Positions 55,125-63,218 of a stretch of DNA of 64,000 nt are shown piece after piece (positions within the stretch are counted from its first letter, which is position 1; every line of letters begins with the position of its first letter). The position numbers were made by a program, and so were the translations under genes. The notes below the pieces were generated by a model, which worked only from the letters and a program-made list of their open reading frames with translations, ran no database searches and was not told where the DNA came from. The DNA is from Clostridium sp. (GTDB taxonomy: Bacteria > Bacillota > Clostridia > Lachnospirales > Lachnospiraceae), in assembly GCA_023664605.1 (NCBI GenBank), contig JAMPFF010000009.1, positions 1 to 64,000 on the forward strand, written 5' to 3'.

Positions 55125-55173
55125 GCTTTATAAATAAAGATGCTTTATAAATAAAGATGCTTTATAAATAAAG
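55125..55173 (+). repeat. three tandem palindromes upstream of cstA
   Basis: GCTTTATAAATAAAG occurs three times (55125, 55142, 55159) at 17-base steps. Each is a dyad, CTTTAT-AA-ATAAAG. A TATAAT at 55113-55118 lies just ahead, placing the array at or just past the likely transcription start, as expected for an operator or an mRNA control site. The region between the previous stop and cstA holds nothing else. Confidence 0.8.
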
Positions 55174-55235
55174 CGGGCTGTTTTTATATAAGGATTCCAG
55201 TAAACAAGGAAGATTAAATTTTAGGAGGGATTAGT

Positions 55236-56888
55236 GTGAATTCAGTAGTATTAATCTTATTAGCTATTGTTATCTTCGTTGCAGCTTATCTGACATACGG
55301 CAGATACTTAGCTAAGACATGGGGAATCGACCCCAACCGTAAAACACCGGCACACGAATTGGAAGACGGTGTTGATTACTGTCCTGCCAAGACACCTGTA
55401 TTGATGGGACATCACTTCTCATCCATCGCCGGAGCAGGCCCTATCAATGGTCCTATTCAGGCAGCGTTTTTCGGATGGGTTCCGTGTTTCTTATGGATTG
55501 TAATCGGTGGTATTTTCTTTGGAGCTGTACAGGATTTCGGTTCCATCTTCGTATCCATCCGTCATGAGGGTAAATCTCTTGGCGAGGTTATCGAAGAAAA
55601 TATCGGACGTAAGAGCAGAGTTCTCTTTACCGTATTTGCATGGCTGGTACTGTTACTGGTTATCGCGGCATTTGCGGATATCGTAGCAAACTCCTTTACG
55701 GGAAGCGCAGCGAACGGCTCTGTTGCAACGGCGTCCATACTCTTTATCATACTGGCAATCGGTTTTGGTTTTGCCGTATATAGAAAGAACGCGCCGATGG
55801 TTGTTGCATCCATTGTCGGCGTTATCCTTTTGGCGGCTTGCGTGGCAATCGGTCTTGCTTTCCCGATTGAACTGCCGAAGTCTTTCTGGATTGCATTCGT
55901 ATTTATTTATATCATGATTGCATCCGTAACGCCTGTATGGATTTTGTTGCAGCCGAGAGATTATTTGAGCTCTTTCTTACTTTACTTTATGATTATTGCA
56001 GCGATTATCGGTATTTTCGCCGCACATCCGGCACTTCAGATTCCGGCATATGTGAACTTCAAAGTTGGCAACAGCTATCTGTTCCCGACCTTGTTCATCA
56101 CGATTGCCTGCGGCGCTATTTCCGGTTTCCATTCACTGATTGGTTCCGGTACGACGTCCAAACAGCTGGATAATGAAAAAGATGCGTTATTAGTAGGTTA
56201 CGGCTCCATGTTAATCGAGTGTGTGCTTGCAGTTATTTCCTTAATTGCCGTTGCCACATTGACGACGGACGGACAGTTTGCTGCAGCAGGCTACGGTTCT
56301 CCGACAGTCGTATTTGCGACTGCAATTTCCGGATTCTTTGCAACGATTGGATTTTCAGAGGGAGCGGTTTCCGCGACTTATACGATTATCGCTCTTGCAG
56401 TATCCTGTTTCTGTCTGACGTCTCTGGATACCGCAACAAGACTTGGTCGTTTCATGTTCCAGGAATTGTTCGCAGGAACGAGCGTTGGCAAGAAGTTAAA
56501 ACTGGAGAATATGTATGTGGCTACCGTTATTACGGCCGTTTGCGGTTTCGCGCTCTGCCTTGCAGGATATGCAAAAGTATGGCCGCTGTTCGGCGCTTGT
56601 AACCAGCTCGTAGCGGTACCGGCATTCCTTGCTATCGGCACTTACTTAAAGAAACTGGGAAGAAACAACAAGATGTTATATATCCCGATTATCTTTATGT
56701 CATGCGCAACGCTGGTATCTTTGGTATTCTCGTTTAAGAACAATATGTCTGCTTTATTAGCGGGCGGCTTAGACGGTGCGGCAACATTTACAAACGTACT
56801 GCAGAACGTTATCATTGTTCCTATCGTAATCCTTGCTGTTATCCTTTTGATTGACGGCGGTAAGGTACTGTGGGGGAAAGAGAAATAA
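55236..56888 (+). CDS. cstA: carbon starvation protein CstA family transporter
   Basis: 550 aa, GTG start with AGGAGG. About 15-16 membrane helices. LMGHHFSSIAGAGPINGP (about 63-80), WIVIGGIFFGAVQDFGS and SGFHSLIGSGTTSKQLDNE are diagnostic. Relatives import pyruvate or peptides during carbon limitation. It shows more regular codon choice than its neighbours, suggesting high expression. A strong terminator follows; tandem palindromes precede it. Confidence 0.93.
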   Translation: MNSVVLILLAIVIFVAAYLTYGRYLAKTWGIDPNRKTPAHELEDGVDYCPAKTPVLMGHHFSSIAGAGPINGPIQAAFFGWVPCFLWIVIGGIFFGAVQDFGSIFVSIRHEGKSLGEVIEENIGRKSRVLFTVFAWLVLLLVIAAFADIVANSFTGSAANGSVATASILFIILAIGFGFAVYRKNAPMVVASIVGVILLAACVAIGLAFPIELPKSFWIAFVFIYIMIASVTPVWILLQPRDYLSSFLLYFMIIAAIIGIFAAHPALQIPAYVNFKVGNSYLFPTLFITIACGAISGFHSLIGSGTTSKQLDNEKDALLVGYGSMLIECVLAVISLIAVATLTTDGQFAAAGYGSPTVVFATAISGFFATIGFSEGAVSATYTIIALAVSCFCLTSLDTATRLGRFMFQELFAGTSVGKKLKLENMYVATVITAVCGFALCLAGYAKVWPLFGACNQLVAVPAFLAIGTYLKKLGRNNKMLYIPIIFMSCATLVSLVFSFKNNMSALLAGGLDGAATFTNVLQNVIIVPIVILAVILLIDGGKVLWGKEK

Positions 56889-56912
56889 GTTTATGGATTT
56901 ATAAATCGGAAA

Positions 56913-56942
56913 GGGCAGGTGCGGATGCGCCTGCTCTTTTTT
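56913..56942 (+). terminator. cstA terminator
   Basis: GGGCAGGTGC (56913-56922) pairs with GCGCCTGCTC (56927-56936), with two G-T pairs, then TTTTTT. Confidence 0.9.
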
Positions 56943-56978
56943 ACGTTACGCCTCATGGTACACGTTTCTAAAAGCTAT

Positions 56979-57006
56979 TTGAATTTACAAGATAATCTGC
57001 TATAAT
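56979..57006 (+). promoter_or_regulatory. promoter for the toxin-antitoxin pair
   Basis: TTGAAT (56979-56984), 16 bases, TATAAT (57001-57006) with an extended TGC directly ahead. Confidence 0.75.
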
Positions 57007-57038
57007 TACTCTATAAGTTAAGAAAGAAGGTATTATAT

Positions 57039-57269
57039 ATGAGTGATAGAGAAAAGGCTATACAAATTTTAAATGATATACCGGATTATAAAATAGGCTA
57101 TATTGTTTCTTATTTGCAAGGATATTTACACGGCATGACTGATGGCGAAGAAATACCAAACAAAGAGACATTGGAAGCATTTCAAGAAGGTGATGAAATG
57201 TTAGCAAATGGTACAGGCAAAAGATATACCAGCGCAGCTGACCTTTTTGCTGATATGGAGGCGCAATAA
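57039..57269 (+). CDS. type II antitoxin partner of YafQ
   Basis: 76 aa, with a helical N-terminal half (EKAIQILNDIPDYKIGYIVS) and an acidic C-terminus (YTSAADLFADMEAQ), the part expected to wrap the toxin. The ATG at 57039 has an AAGAAGG site. The stop overlaps the toxin start (TAATG). AT-rich codon use differs from the neighbours, consistent with transfer. It is not a textbook RelB/DinJ; the call rests largely on the partner. Confidence 0.75.
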   Translation: MSDREKAIQILNDIPDYKIGYIVSYLQGYLHGMTDGEEIPNKETLEAFQEGDEMLANGTGKRYTSAADLFADMEAQ

Positions 57270-57541
57270 TGTTAATAATTACACCGACCGGAAAATTTAA
57301 GAAAGATTATAAGCTATGTAAAAAGCGTGGTTGCAATATGGAGTTATTGAAAGAAATTATTGATACTTTAGCAATACCAGAAGAATTATCACCTAAATAT
57401 GATGATCATAATTTAAAAGGAAACTATAAAAATAAGCGTGAATGTCATATAACGCCGGATTGGTTGCTTGTGTACCGTATAGAAGGCGATAGGCTTATGC
57501 TGTATAGAACCGGAACACATGCGGATTTATTTAATAACTAA
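57269..57541 (+). CDS. yafQ: YafQ-type mRNA interferase toxin
   Basis: 90 aa, RelE superfamily. The YafQ catalytic set is all visible: DDHNLKG, ECHITPDW and TGTHADLF hold the three His residues and the Asp used to cut mRNA on the ribosome. It is translationally coupled to the antitoxin. Confidence 0.9.
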   Translation: MLIITPTGKFKKDYKLCKKRGCNMELLKEIIDTLAIPEELSPKYDDHNLKGNYKNKRECHITPDWLLVYRIEGDRLMLYRTGTHADLFNN

Positions 57542-57575
57542 AGTTATTGGTCAGGGCTGTAGTTTGGGAAAATAA

Positions 57576-57604
57576 TTGCTTTTTATAGAGAAAATGTATA
57601 TAAT
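57576..57604 (+). promoter_or_regulatory. promoter for the cytidylate-kinase-like gene
   Basis: TTGCTT (57576-57581), 17 bases, TATAAT (57599-57604). Confidence 0.75.
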
Positions 57605-57672
57605 GGAAACATAAGGGATAATGTATAAAGGACATTTTAAGCATGTCATGGCAGAAAGGAAGGGAACAGCAT

Positions 57673-58311
57673 ATGAATACTATTATTACTATCGGCAGAC
57701 AGTTTGGTTCCGGCGGCCGTGAAATTGGGGAAAAATTAGCGGCGCATTTCGGTATCAAATATTATGATAAAGAATTACTGACAAGAGCGGCAAAAGAGAG
57801 CGGATTCTGCGAGGAGATGATGCACACGCATGACGAGCGGCCGACCAATTCATTCCTCTACAATCTGGTTATGGATACTTATTCTTTCGGCTATAATTCA
57901 TCCTCTTTTGTGGATATGCCTATCAGCCATAAGGTTTTTCTGGCGCAGTTTGATACGATTAAGAAAATTGCAAGTGAAGGCCCATGCGTTATCGTCGGCA
58001 GATGCGCGGACTATGCGTTGAGCGAATATCAGAACTGCCTGCATATCTTTATCCATGCGGACGAAAAGAGCAAGATTAAGTATATCATGGAGAAATACGA
58101 CGATATCACAACGGAGCAGAAAGCCCGCGATATGATGATTAAGAAAGATAAGCAGCGCCAGAGCTACTATAATTATTATTCCTCCAAAAAGTGGGGACGT
58201 TCCGACAGTTATGATTTATCTATCAACAGCGGTATTCTGGGCGAGGATGGCACCGTAAAGCTTTTAATCCAGTATATTGAGGACTTTGAAGCGAAAGGGC
58301 AGAAGTCATAA
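57673..58311 (+). CDS. cytidylate kinase-like family protein
   Basis: 212 aa from ATG 57673 (MNTIITIGRQFGSGG); the upstream ATG 57643 has no site. The P-loop GRQFGSGGREIG (about 8-19), KYYDKELL and IVGRCADYAL match the Cytidylate_kin2 group common in gut Firmicutes, distinct from Cmk. The physiological substrate is unknown. A long perfect terminator follows. Confidence 0.87.
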   Translation: MNTIITIGRQFGSGGREIGEKLAAHFGIKYYDKELLTRAAKESGFCEEMMHTHDERPTNSFLYNLVMDTYSFGYNSSSFVDMPISHKVFLAQFDTIKKIASEGPCVIVGRCADYALSEYQNCLHIFIHADEKSKIKYIMEKYDDITTEQKARDMMIKKDKQRQSYYNYYSSKKWGRSDSYDLSINSGILGEDGTVKLLIQYIEDFEAKGQKS

Positions 58312-58323
58312 GATATATGATAG

Positions 58324-58359
58324 ACGGGATAGGATTTTCTTTTATGAATCCTATCCCGT
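58324..58359. terminator. strong bidirectional terminator
   Basis: ACGGGATAGGATT (58324-58336) pairs perfectly over 13 bases with AATCCTATCCCGT (58347-58359). It also lies just past the stop of the minus-strand HxlR remnant. Confidence 0.85.
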
Positions 58360-58366
58360 TATATTA

Positions 58367-58462
58367 TTAATTTCTGTGATTTTCGCCCCATACGCACATC
58401 TGGTCAAGTATGGGAATCAGCGATTTTCCTTTTTCGGTTAAACTATATATCGCACTTAAATG
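58367..58462 (-). pseudogene. C-terminal remnant of an HxlR-family regulator
   Basis: Reading the minus strand from 58462 to the TAA at 58369-58367 gives a 31-residue tail containing YSLTEKGKSLIPILDQMCVW. This matches the end of the winged-helix domain of HxlR regulators. The frame is closed by TGA at 58465-58463, and the remaining 90 bases up to the flavin reductase hold no more of the gene. HxlR regulators typically lie divergent from flavin reductases, so the body of the gene has been deleted. Confidence 0.75.
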
Positions 58463-58497
58463 TCAGTACTTGTTTTTAGGATAATTCTTGATATGAT

Positions 58498-58503
58498 TAT
58501 AAT
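58498..58503 (+). promoter_or_regulatory. -10 element before the flavin reductase gene
   Basis: A perfect TATAAT, with no good -35. It sits where an HxlR operator would be expected. Confidence 0.4.
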
Positions 58504-58554
58504 ATGAGAAGTAAAAGAAGTCAATTTTATGAATAAGAAAAGGAGTGATAGGCA

Positions 58555-59127
58555 ATGACAAAGAATTTAGGAGTAAAGCCGTATTTATTTCCAATGCCGA
58601 CTTATATGATTGGCAGCTATAACGAGGATAACAGTGTTGACGTAATGATGATGGCGTGGGGCGGAATCTGTGCTGAAGATATGGTGGCATTGAATTTGGA
58701 AGCAGAGCATAAGACGGTTGCTAATATCGAAAAAAGAAAAGCATTTACCCTTGCCGTACCGGGAACGGATACCTTGAAAGAATCTGATTTCCTTGGAATA
58801 GCGACGGCTAATAAAATGGCGGATAAATTTGAACGCACAGGGCTTCACGCCGTAAAAAGCGAACATGTTGATGCGCCGGTTATTACAGAATATCCGCTTA
58901 CGTTAGAATGCGAAGTGGTAGAAATGCAGACACAGCCTTACGGTTTGCGGGTTCTTGGAAAAATCATCAATGTGATTGCAGATGAAAAAGTCCTGGATGA
59001 TGCAGGAAAAATTGATGCGGGGAAACTGCAGGCTTTTGTCTTTGACCAGATGCAGAACGGATATTATGCAGTTGGGGAAAAAGTCGGGCAGGCATGGCAC
59101 AGCGGTGCGGACCTCATGAAAAATTAG
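58555..59127 (+). CDS. flavin reductase family protein (flavoredoxin-like)
   Basis: 190 aa with an AAAGGAG site. LFPMPTYMIGSYNEDNSVDV and the split-barrel FMN-binding features (ESDFLGIATANKMADKF, EYPLTLECEV) identify the family. It reduces or carries FMN for electron transfer. The divergent HxlR-type regulator expected beside such genes survives only as a fragment. Confidence 0.9.
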   Translation: MTKNLGVKPYLFPMPTYMIGSYNEDNSVDVMMMAWGGICAEDMVALNLEAEHKTVANIEKRKAFTLAVPGTDTLKESDFLGIATANKMADKFERTGLHAVKSEHVDAPVITEYPLTLECEVVEMQTQPYGLRVLGKIINVIADEKVLDDAGKIDAGKLQAFVFDQMQNGYYAVGEKVGQAWHSGADLMKN

Positions 59128-59162
59128 GAAAATTAAATTTAAAAAAAGCGTTTGAGAAATAC

Positions 59163-59207
59163 ATTCGGCAAATACAGAACGAAAGCTGTGTTTGCCGAAT
59201 ATTTTTA
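59163..59207 (+). terminator. flavin reductase terminator, related to that at 59907
   Basis: ATTCGGCAAATACAG (59163-59177) pairs with CTGTGTTTGCCGAAT (59186-59200), then ATTTTTAT. Confidence 0.88.
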
Positions 59208-59243
59208 TGCCGTGATTTTTTAGAGATAAAATAGAGAATGGCT

Positions 59244-59252
59244 TGCTATAAT
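59244..59252 (+). promoter_or_regulatory. extended -10 promoter for the lipoprotein gene
   Basis: TGC-TATAAT, an extended -10 with no clear -35. Confidence 0.55.
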
Positions 59253-59289
59253 ATGTGAAAATGAAATTTTTACAAGAGAGGATTTAAAA

Positions 59290-59889
59290 ATGCAAAAGAA
59301 GAGAAATTGTGTAACGGTAGGAATGATGGTAATTATGCTGGCGGTAACGGGATGCGGCAGTGAAAAAGAAGCTGTTAGCATTCCTGTAGAGGAAAGCAGA
59401 GAAATGGATAGCACAGTACAAAATCAAAGTGATGAAAGACAGCATGATGTAACACAGAAAGATGTGTTGAAGAGTCCAAATGCAGATGATGCGGCGGATA
59501 GTATAGATGATGATACTGCCGCCGGTAACGATAAGGCAATAACGGAGAGTGGCGAAAATAATGACAGAAATGATACGATAGAAAACATCGGCGGGAAAGT
59601 AAAGAGTATTTCGCAGGACAGTTTTGTCTTAAGCCGGGTGATAGTAGATGAAAACGGTATGATTCTTGTGATGCCGGGCGAGGGCGGTCCGAATGAACTG
59701 TTGACAACGGTTTATTGTACGGATTCGACGGTATATGAGCATTGGACGATTCAGGGCGGCGGAGCCGGTATTGAGAAAAAAGAAGCTGCATTTTCTGATA
59801 TAGTGGAAGGCTGCGACTTGGAAGCAGAAGGATATTTTGAGGGGGAAGAGTTTATCGCTGATAAGGTTATTATTGAGGTATATCAATAA
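59290..59889 (+). CDS. secreted lipoprotein of unknown function
   Basis: 199 aa. The signal peptide ends in the lipobox LAVTGC (C22). A long Asp/Asn/Ser-rich spacer (about 25-98) leads to a small beta domain beginning IGGKVKSISQDSFVLSR, with LTTVYCTDSTVYEHW and EFIADKVIIEV. This resembles small OB-like domains of lipoproteins but I cannot name a family. Two related hairpins flank the gene. Confidence 0.75.
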   Translation: MQKKRNCVTVGMMVIMLAVTGCGSEKEAVSIPVEESREMDSTVQNQSDERQHDVTQKDVLKSPNADDAADSIDDDTAAGNDKAITESGENNDRNDTIENIGGKVKSISQDSFVLSRVIVDENGMILVMPGEGGPNELLTTVYCTDSTVYEHWTIQGGGAGIEKKEAAFSDIVEGCDLEAEGYFEGEEFIADKVIIEVYQ

Positions 59890-59897
59890 AATAGCGC

Positions 59898-59926
59898 TTG
59901 ACATATATATTCGGCAAGTGTAGAAT
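59898..59926 (+). promoter_or_regulatory. blaI promoter inside a terminator hairpin
   Basis: TTGACA (59898-59903), 17 bases, TAGAAT (59921-59926). The spacer and -10 form the left arm of the 59907-59954 dyad. The dyad includes TGTAGAA and TTCTACA, TGTA/TACA half-sites of the kind bound by BlaI-family repressors, so it may also be the autoregulatory operator. Confidence 0.7.
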
Positions 59927-59959
59927 GATAATATGTTCTACATTTGCCGAATATTTTTA
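59907..59959 (+). terminator. lipoprotein-gene terminator overlapping the blaI promoter
   Basis: A 19-base arm at 59907-59925 pairs with 59936-59954 with a single mismatch, followed by a T-run. It begins 18 bases after the lipoprotein stop. Confidence 0.85.
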
Positions 59960-60049
59960 TCATGTATTTGTCTTGTGAATATGGTGCCAGCGCTGTTAAT
60001 ATTTTGGCATACAAATGTCGCAGATGGACAGAAAGGTATGGTTATTAGA

Positions 60050-60430
60050 ATGAAAAGACTGCCGGATTCAGAACTGGAAATTATGATGATTATTTGGGAA
60101 CTTGACAGGGCGGTAACGCGCTTTGAAATTGAAGCACAGATGGGGGGAGAGCGAAAACTTTCACCGACAACAATTCTTTCTTTTCTGTCCAGATTACAGG
60201 AGAAAGGCTTTTTGGAGGTAAAAAAAGCAGGTAAAAATAATGTATATCAGGCGTTAATTGATAAGGACAGCTATATGCAGAGTGAAAGCAAGAGCATCTT
60301 GAAGCGTCTGTATCAAAATTCCGCCAAAAACTTTCTGGCGGCGTTGTATGACGGGAATCAGTTAAGCAAAGAGCAACTGCAGGAATTGGAAGATTATATC
60401 AGCGAAAAGAAAAAGGAACAGCAAGGCTGA
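60050..60430 (+). CDS. BlaI/MecI/CopY-family repressor
   Basis: 126 aa from ATG 60050; ATG 60038 is in frame but is part of the GAAAGGTATGG box. A winged-helix DNA-binding domain (LPDSELEIMMIIWELD, LSPTTILSFLSRLQEKGFL) and a dimerising C-terminus are present. The upstream leader (about 59998-60049) carries a partial copy of the intergenic element (ATACAAATGTCGCAG). In the classic system BlaR1 cleavage of BlaI turns on resistance genes; here the BlaR1-like gene follows 19 bases later. Confidence 0.9.
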   Translation: MKRLPDSELEIMMIIWELDRAVTRFEIEAQMGGERKLSPTTILSFLSRLQEKGFLEVKKAGKNNVYQALIDKDSYMQSESKSILKRLYQNSAKNFLAALYDGNQLSKEQLQELEDYISEKKKEQQG

Positions 60431-60449
60431 CAGAAAGGCATGGTGCCAT

Positions 60450-63197
60450 ATGCGGGAAGTCTTTTTTAACATCTTGGAAATTAATATTGGCGCGGCTGTC
60501 GTGATATCCATTCTGCTGCTGTGTGCGGATAAACTGCGGAAAAGATATGGCGCGGTCTGGATGAAAACGGTTTGGCTGCTTTTAGCCGTCAGACTGGCAA
60601 TTCCCTATAATTTTTCCCTGTCCTTGATGGAGATTCGGCTGTTTGACAGACCAGGCTTTGAGACAGATGCGGTCGAAGAAAATCTGATAAACGCGGCGGG
60701 TGCAGGTGCAGGTGTGGATGAGCAGTATGTGGGTATGGCGAATGACAGTGCGGGTGCGGATGAGCAGTATATGGATATGGCGAATGACGGTGCAGGCGCA
60801 GAATGGCAACAGACAGATGAAGCGGGCGTGAATGTGGATATAAACGGGAATGAACAGCGATTGCCCATGACGGATACAGACGGAAATAGACAACGGTTGA
60901 ACGCAGCAGATACGGACACGGGGCTGGACGGGCATCAAAAAAATACATCGGGTATGAATATAGATGCAGAACCGGTATTCGCGGCGGGCGCAGATATCGA
61001 CACGCTTACAGGCGGGCAACGGGCGGATGCAGCAGACATAAACGCAGTTGGACGGCGGACAGATATAGCTGGTATTATGCTGACTATCTATCTTGTCGGC
61101 GCGGGCGTTTGCTTGTTGTATGTCTTTGCCGGGTATTTGCTTTTTATCAAAAATGCAGAAAAAAACATATGTCCGCTAAGAGATGAACGGTTGAAAGAGT
61201 GGATTTTAACGGCACAGCAGAAAATTATGGGCAAAGTATGCGTTCCGGTCGTTCAAAGCTTTCACATTACGAGTCCTATGCTGATTGGTATTTTTTGCCC
61301 CCGAATGGTAATTCCCGTTTCGGGGAAACAGTGGAACGAAGCGGAGCTTGCGTTTATCATGGAGCATGAGCTTTGCCATTACCGAAAGAAAGATTTGCTG
61401 TTAAAATTTTTCGTAACGATAGTCTGGTGTATGAACTGGTTTAGCCCTGCCGTATTTTTGATGAAAAAGCAGTTTTTCTATGATGTGGAACTGGCATGTG
61501 ACGAGACTGTTTTGCAAAAATGCGATGATAAAGAGAAAGAAACATATGCGCGGATAATACTTTCCGTGGCGGGAAACGGAAAAAAGACGCCGATGTTTTC
61601 CACGGGCTTTACGGAGGATAAAAAGCGGATGAAAAACCGCATTGACTATATATTTGACAAAAGAAAAAGGAAAAAAGGCGCGGTCGGCATGATAACGGCA
61701 GGAGCGCTTATTCTGATGATGAGCGTCGTTGTTTCCTGCGGCTATCGTAAGGAATGGGAGTCGGCAGATATAGCGGAACAGGAAAATATAGGACAGACGG
61801 CCGCGGCAGGCGGTCGTGATGAGAGGACGCAGACCGGGGCGGCGGACAGCAAAAGCGCAGAGGCGGATGCACTTGGCGAAAACACTGCAAAAGAAGATAT
61901 TTCAAGCAAAACGCCGCAAGATGGGGAAAAACCAGGTAAGACAGGAAAGGATGGCACAGAGCAGGACGCGTATGCAGAGTTTGACTATAATCATGAATAT
62001 AACGCGCTCATCCGTGTCTATGAAAACGACGTCTATATTGCCAGAGAGAAAGGCATTTACCGGGTAAAAGACGGTGTGGGCAAAGAGGAACTTATTTTTG
62101 AAAATGACTATATGTCAAACAGGGGGATGGAAATCTATCAAAACTATCTGTATTTTACCGGACAGAAAATGGGAAAGGCACAAAAAGAGACAAAGACCAT
62201 TGAAAAGACGCAGACAATAGAAGAGATACAGACCATAGAAGAGACACAGGATGTGGAGGAGAAAACAGAAACAGCTACAGGAGCAGAAACCAATATGGAA
62301 GTGGAGACAGATACGGAAGCAGAAAACGATATGGAAGCGGAAACAGATACGGAAGCGGCGACGATATATAGAATGAATCTGGATACTCTTGAAGTGGAGG
62401 ACGCGCTGGCGGCATACGACCAGCATTTTGAATACTTACACAAGATATCCGTCTATGAAGAGAAACTGTATGTGTCGGAGGGATTCGGTCACAGAACAGG
62501 ATTTTCATTAACAGCCGACGGAAAAATCGGCAGTCTGCTTGATGAGGATGCGGACGACTTTTTATATCAAGAAAATAATGCTTATATGGACTGGTTTAGC
62601 AGGAGAATAAACGCATCTAATATGGAGGAGTCCGATGCGCTGATGGAAGAGGAGGCGAAGCTGTATCAGCCGCTTGCGGACACCGCAGACTGTAAGAAGC
62701 TGCTGCATGGAAGTTTCCTTGTAAGCCGCTATAAAGACGAACTGCGCAGGGCGGCTTATCTGGAACATGAGGATGGCACATATGAATATTTGTGCGATAT
62801 TTATGACGGGTATGAGTTGATAACGGAAGACGGATTATATTATACGGATGGTGTAAGCGGCGATATTATGTATGTGAATTTTGAAACGAAGCAGTCTGAA
62901 ACGATTTTGAAACAGCCGGAAGAGGACTGGATGCAGATTTGCCTGCTGACTTATGATGCGGATGATATCTATCTGGCGGCGAACAGGCATCTCGGCTTCG
63001 ACGAAGAAGATAATCTGATACTGGAAATCAGCTTACAGCGGATACCAAGACAGGGCGGCGCGATGGAGAAACTCTATCAATTTGAGAGCGGCATAGAATG
63101 GCGGATGCCGTGGCGGCTTGCCGGACACTGCGGCGTATACGGCGGATATATGTATCTGGCTTATTATGATACGATTCACTTAGAACCGGTCATTTAA
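60450..63197 (+). CDS. M56 (BlaR1-like) metallopeptidase fused to an extracellular beta-rich domain
   Basis: 915 aa. Helices near 12-27 and 38-52 are followed by a low-complexity extracytoplasmic loop (about 70-205) with tandem copies of GADEQYMDMANDG-like units. A third helix (about 207-232) precedes the zinc site HELCH (306-310), with E347 in VELACDE. A fourth membrane helix near 410-430 ends in VSCGYRK. Residues about 530-915 form a DUF5050-like repeat domain (ENDVYIAREKGIYRVKDGVG, YLYFTGQK, IYRMNLDTLEVED), interrupted by an Glu/Thr-rich stretch (about 575-635). The usual beta-lactam sensor domain is absent, so it likely senses something else. Confidence 0.85.
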   Translation: MREVFFNILEINIGAAVVISILLLCADKLRKRYGAVWMKTVWLLLAVRLAIPYNFSLSLMEIRLFDRPGFETDAVEENLINAAGAGAGVDEQYVGMANDSAGADEQYMDMANDGAGAEWQQTDEAGVNVDINGNEQRLPMTDTDGNRQRLNAADTDTGLDGHQKNTSGMNIDAEPVFAAGADIDTLTGGQRADAADINAVGRRTDIAGIMLTIYLVGAGVCLLYVFAGYLLFIKNAEKNICPLRDERLKEWILTAQQKIMGKVCVPVVQSFHITSPMLIGIFCPRMVIPVSGKQWNEAELAFIMEHELCHYRKKDLLLKFFVTIVWCMNWFSPAVFLMKKQFFYDVELACDETVLQKCDDKEKETYARIILSVAGNGKKTPMFSTGFTEDKKRMKNRIDYIFDKRKRKKGAVGMITAGALILMMSVVVSCGYRKEWESADIAEQENIGQTAAAGGRDERTQTGAADSKSAEADALGENTAKEDISSKTPQDGEKPGKTGKDGTEQDAYAEFDYNHEYNALIRVYENDVYIAREKGIYRVKDGVGKEELIFENDYMSNRGMEIYQNYLYFTGQKMGKAQKETKTIEKTQTIEEIQTIEETQDVEEKTETATGAETNMEVETDTEAENDMEAETDTEAATIYRMNLDTLEVEDALAAYDQHFEYLHKISVYEEKLYVSEGFGHRTGFSLTADGKIGSLLDEDADDFLYQENNAYMDWFSRRINASNMEESDALMEEEAKLYQPLADTADCKKLLHGSFLVSRYKDELRRAAYLEHEDGTYEYLCDIYDGYELITEDGLYYTDGVSGDIMYVNFETKQSETILKQPEEDWMQICLLTYDADDIYLAANRHLGFDEEDNLILEISLQRIPRQGGAMEKLYQFESGIEWRMPWRLAGHCGVYGGYMYLAYYDTIHLEPVI

Positions 63198-63218
63198 TCG
63201 TTGAGAATATAATTTTTA

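Noticed and set aside
58312..58554. Intact HxlR regulator gene
   Set aside because: Only 31 residues match before a stop codon, and there is not enough sequence before the flavin reductase for the rest.
59163..59959. Lipoprotein gene as a transposon bracketed by inverted termini
   Set aside because: Both hairpins are in the same orientation, each followed by a T-run after a gene, so they are best read as related terminators; no transposase is present.
60582..61019. Minus-strand frames opposite the BlaR1-like gene
   Set aside because: His/Cys/Arg-rich shadows of a low-complexity repeat, with no start signals.
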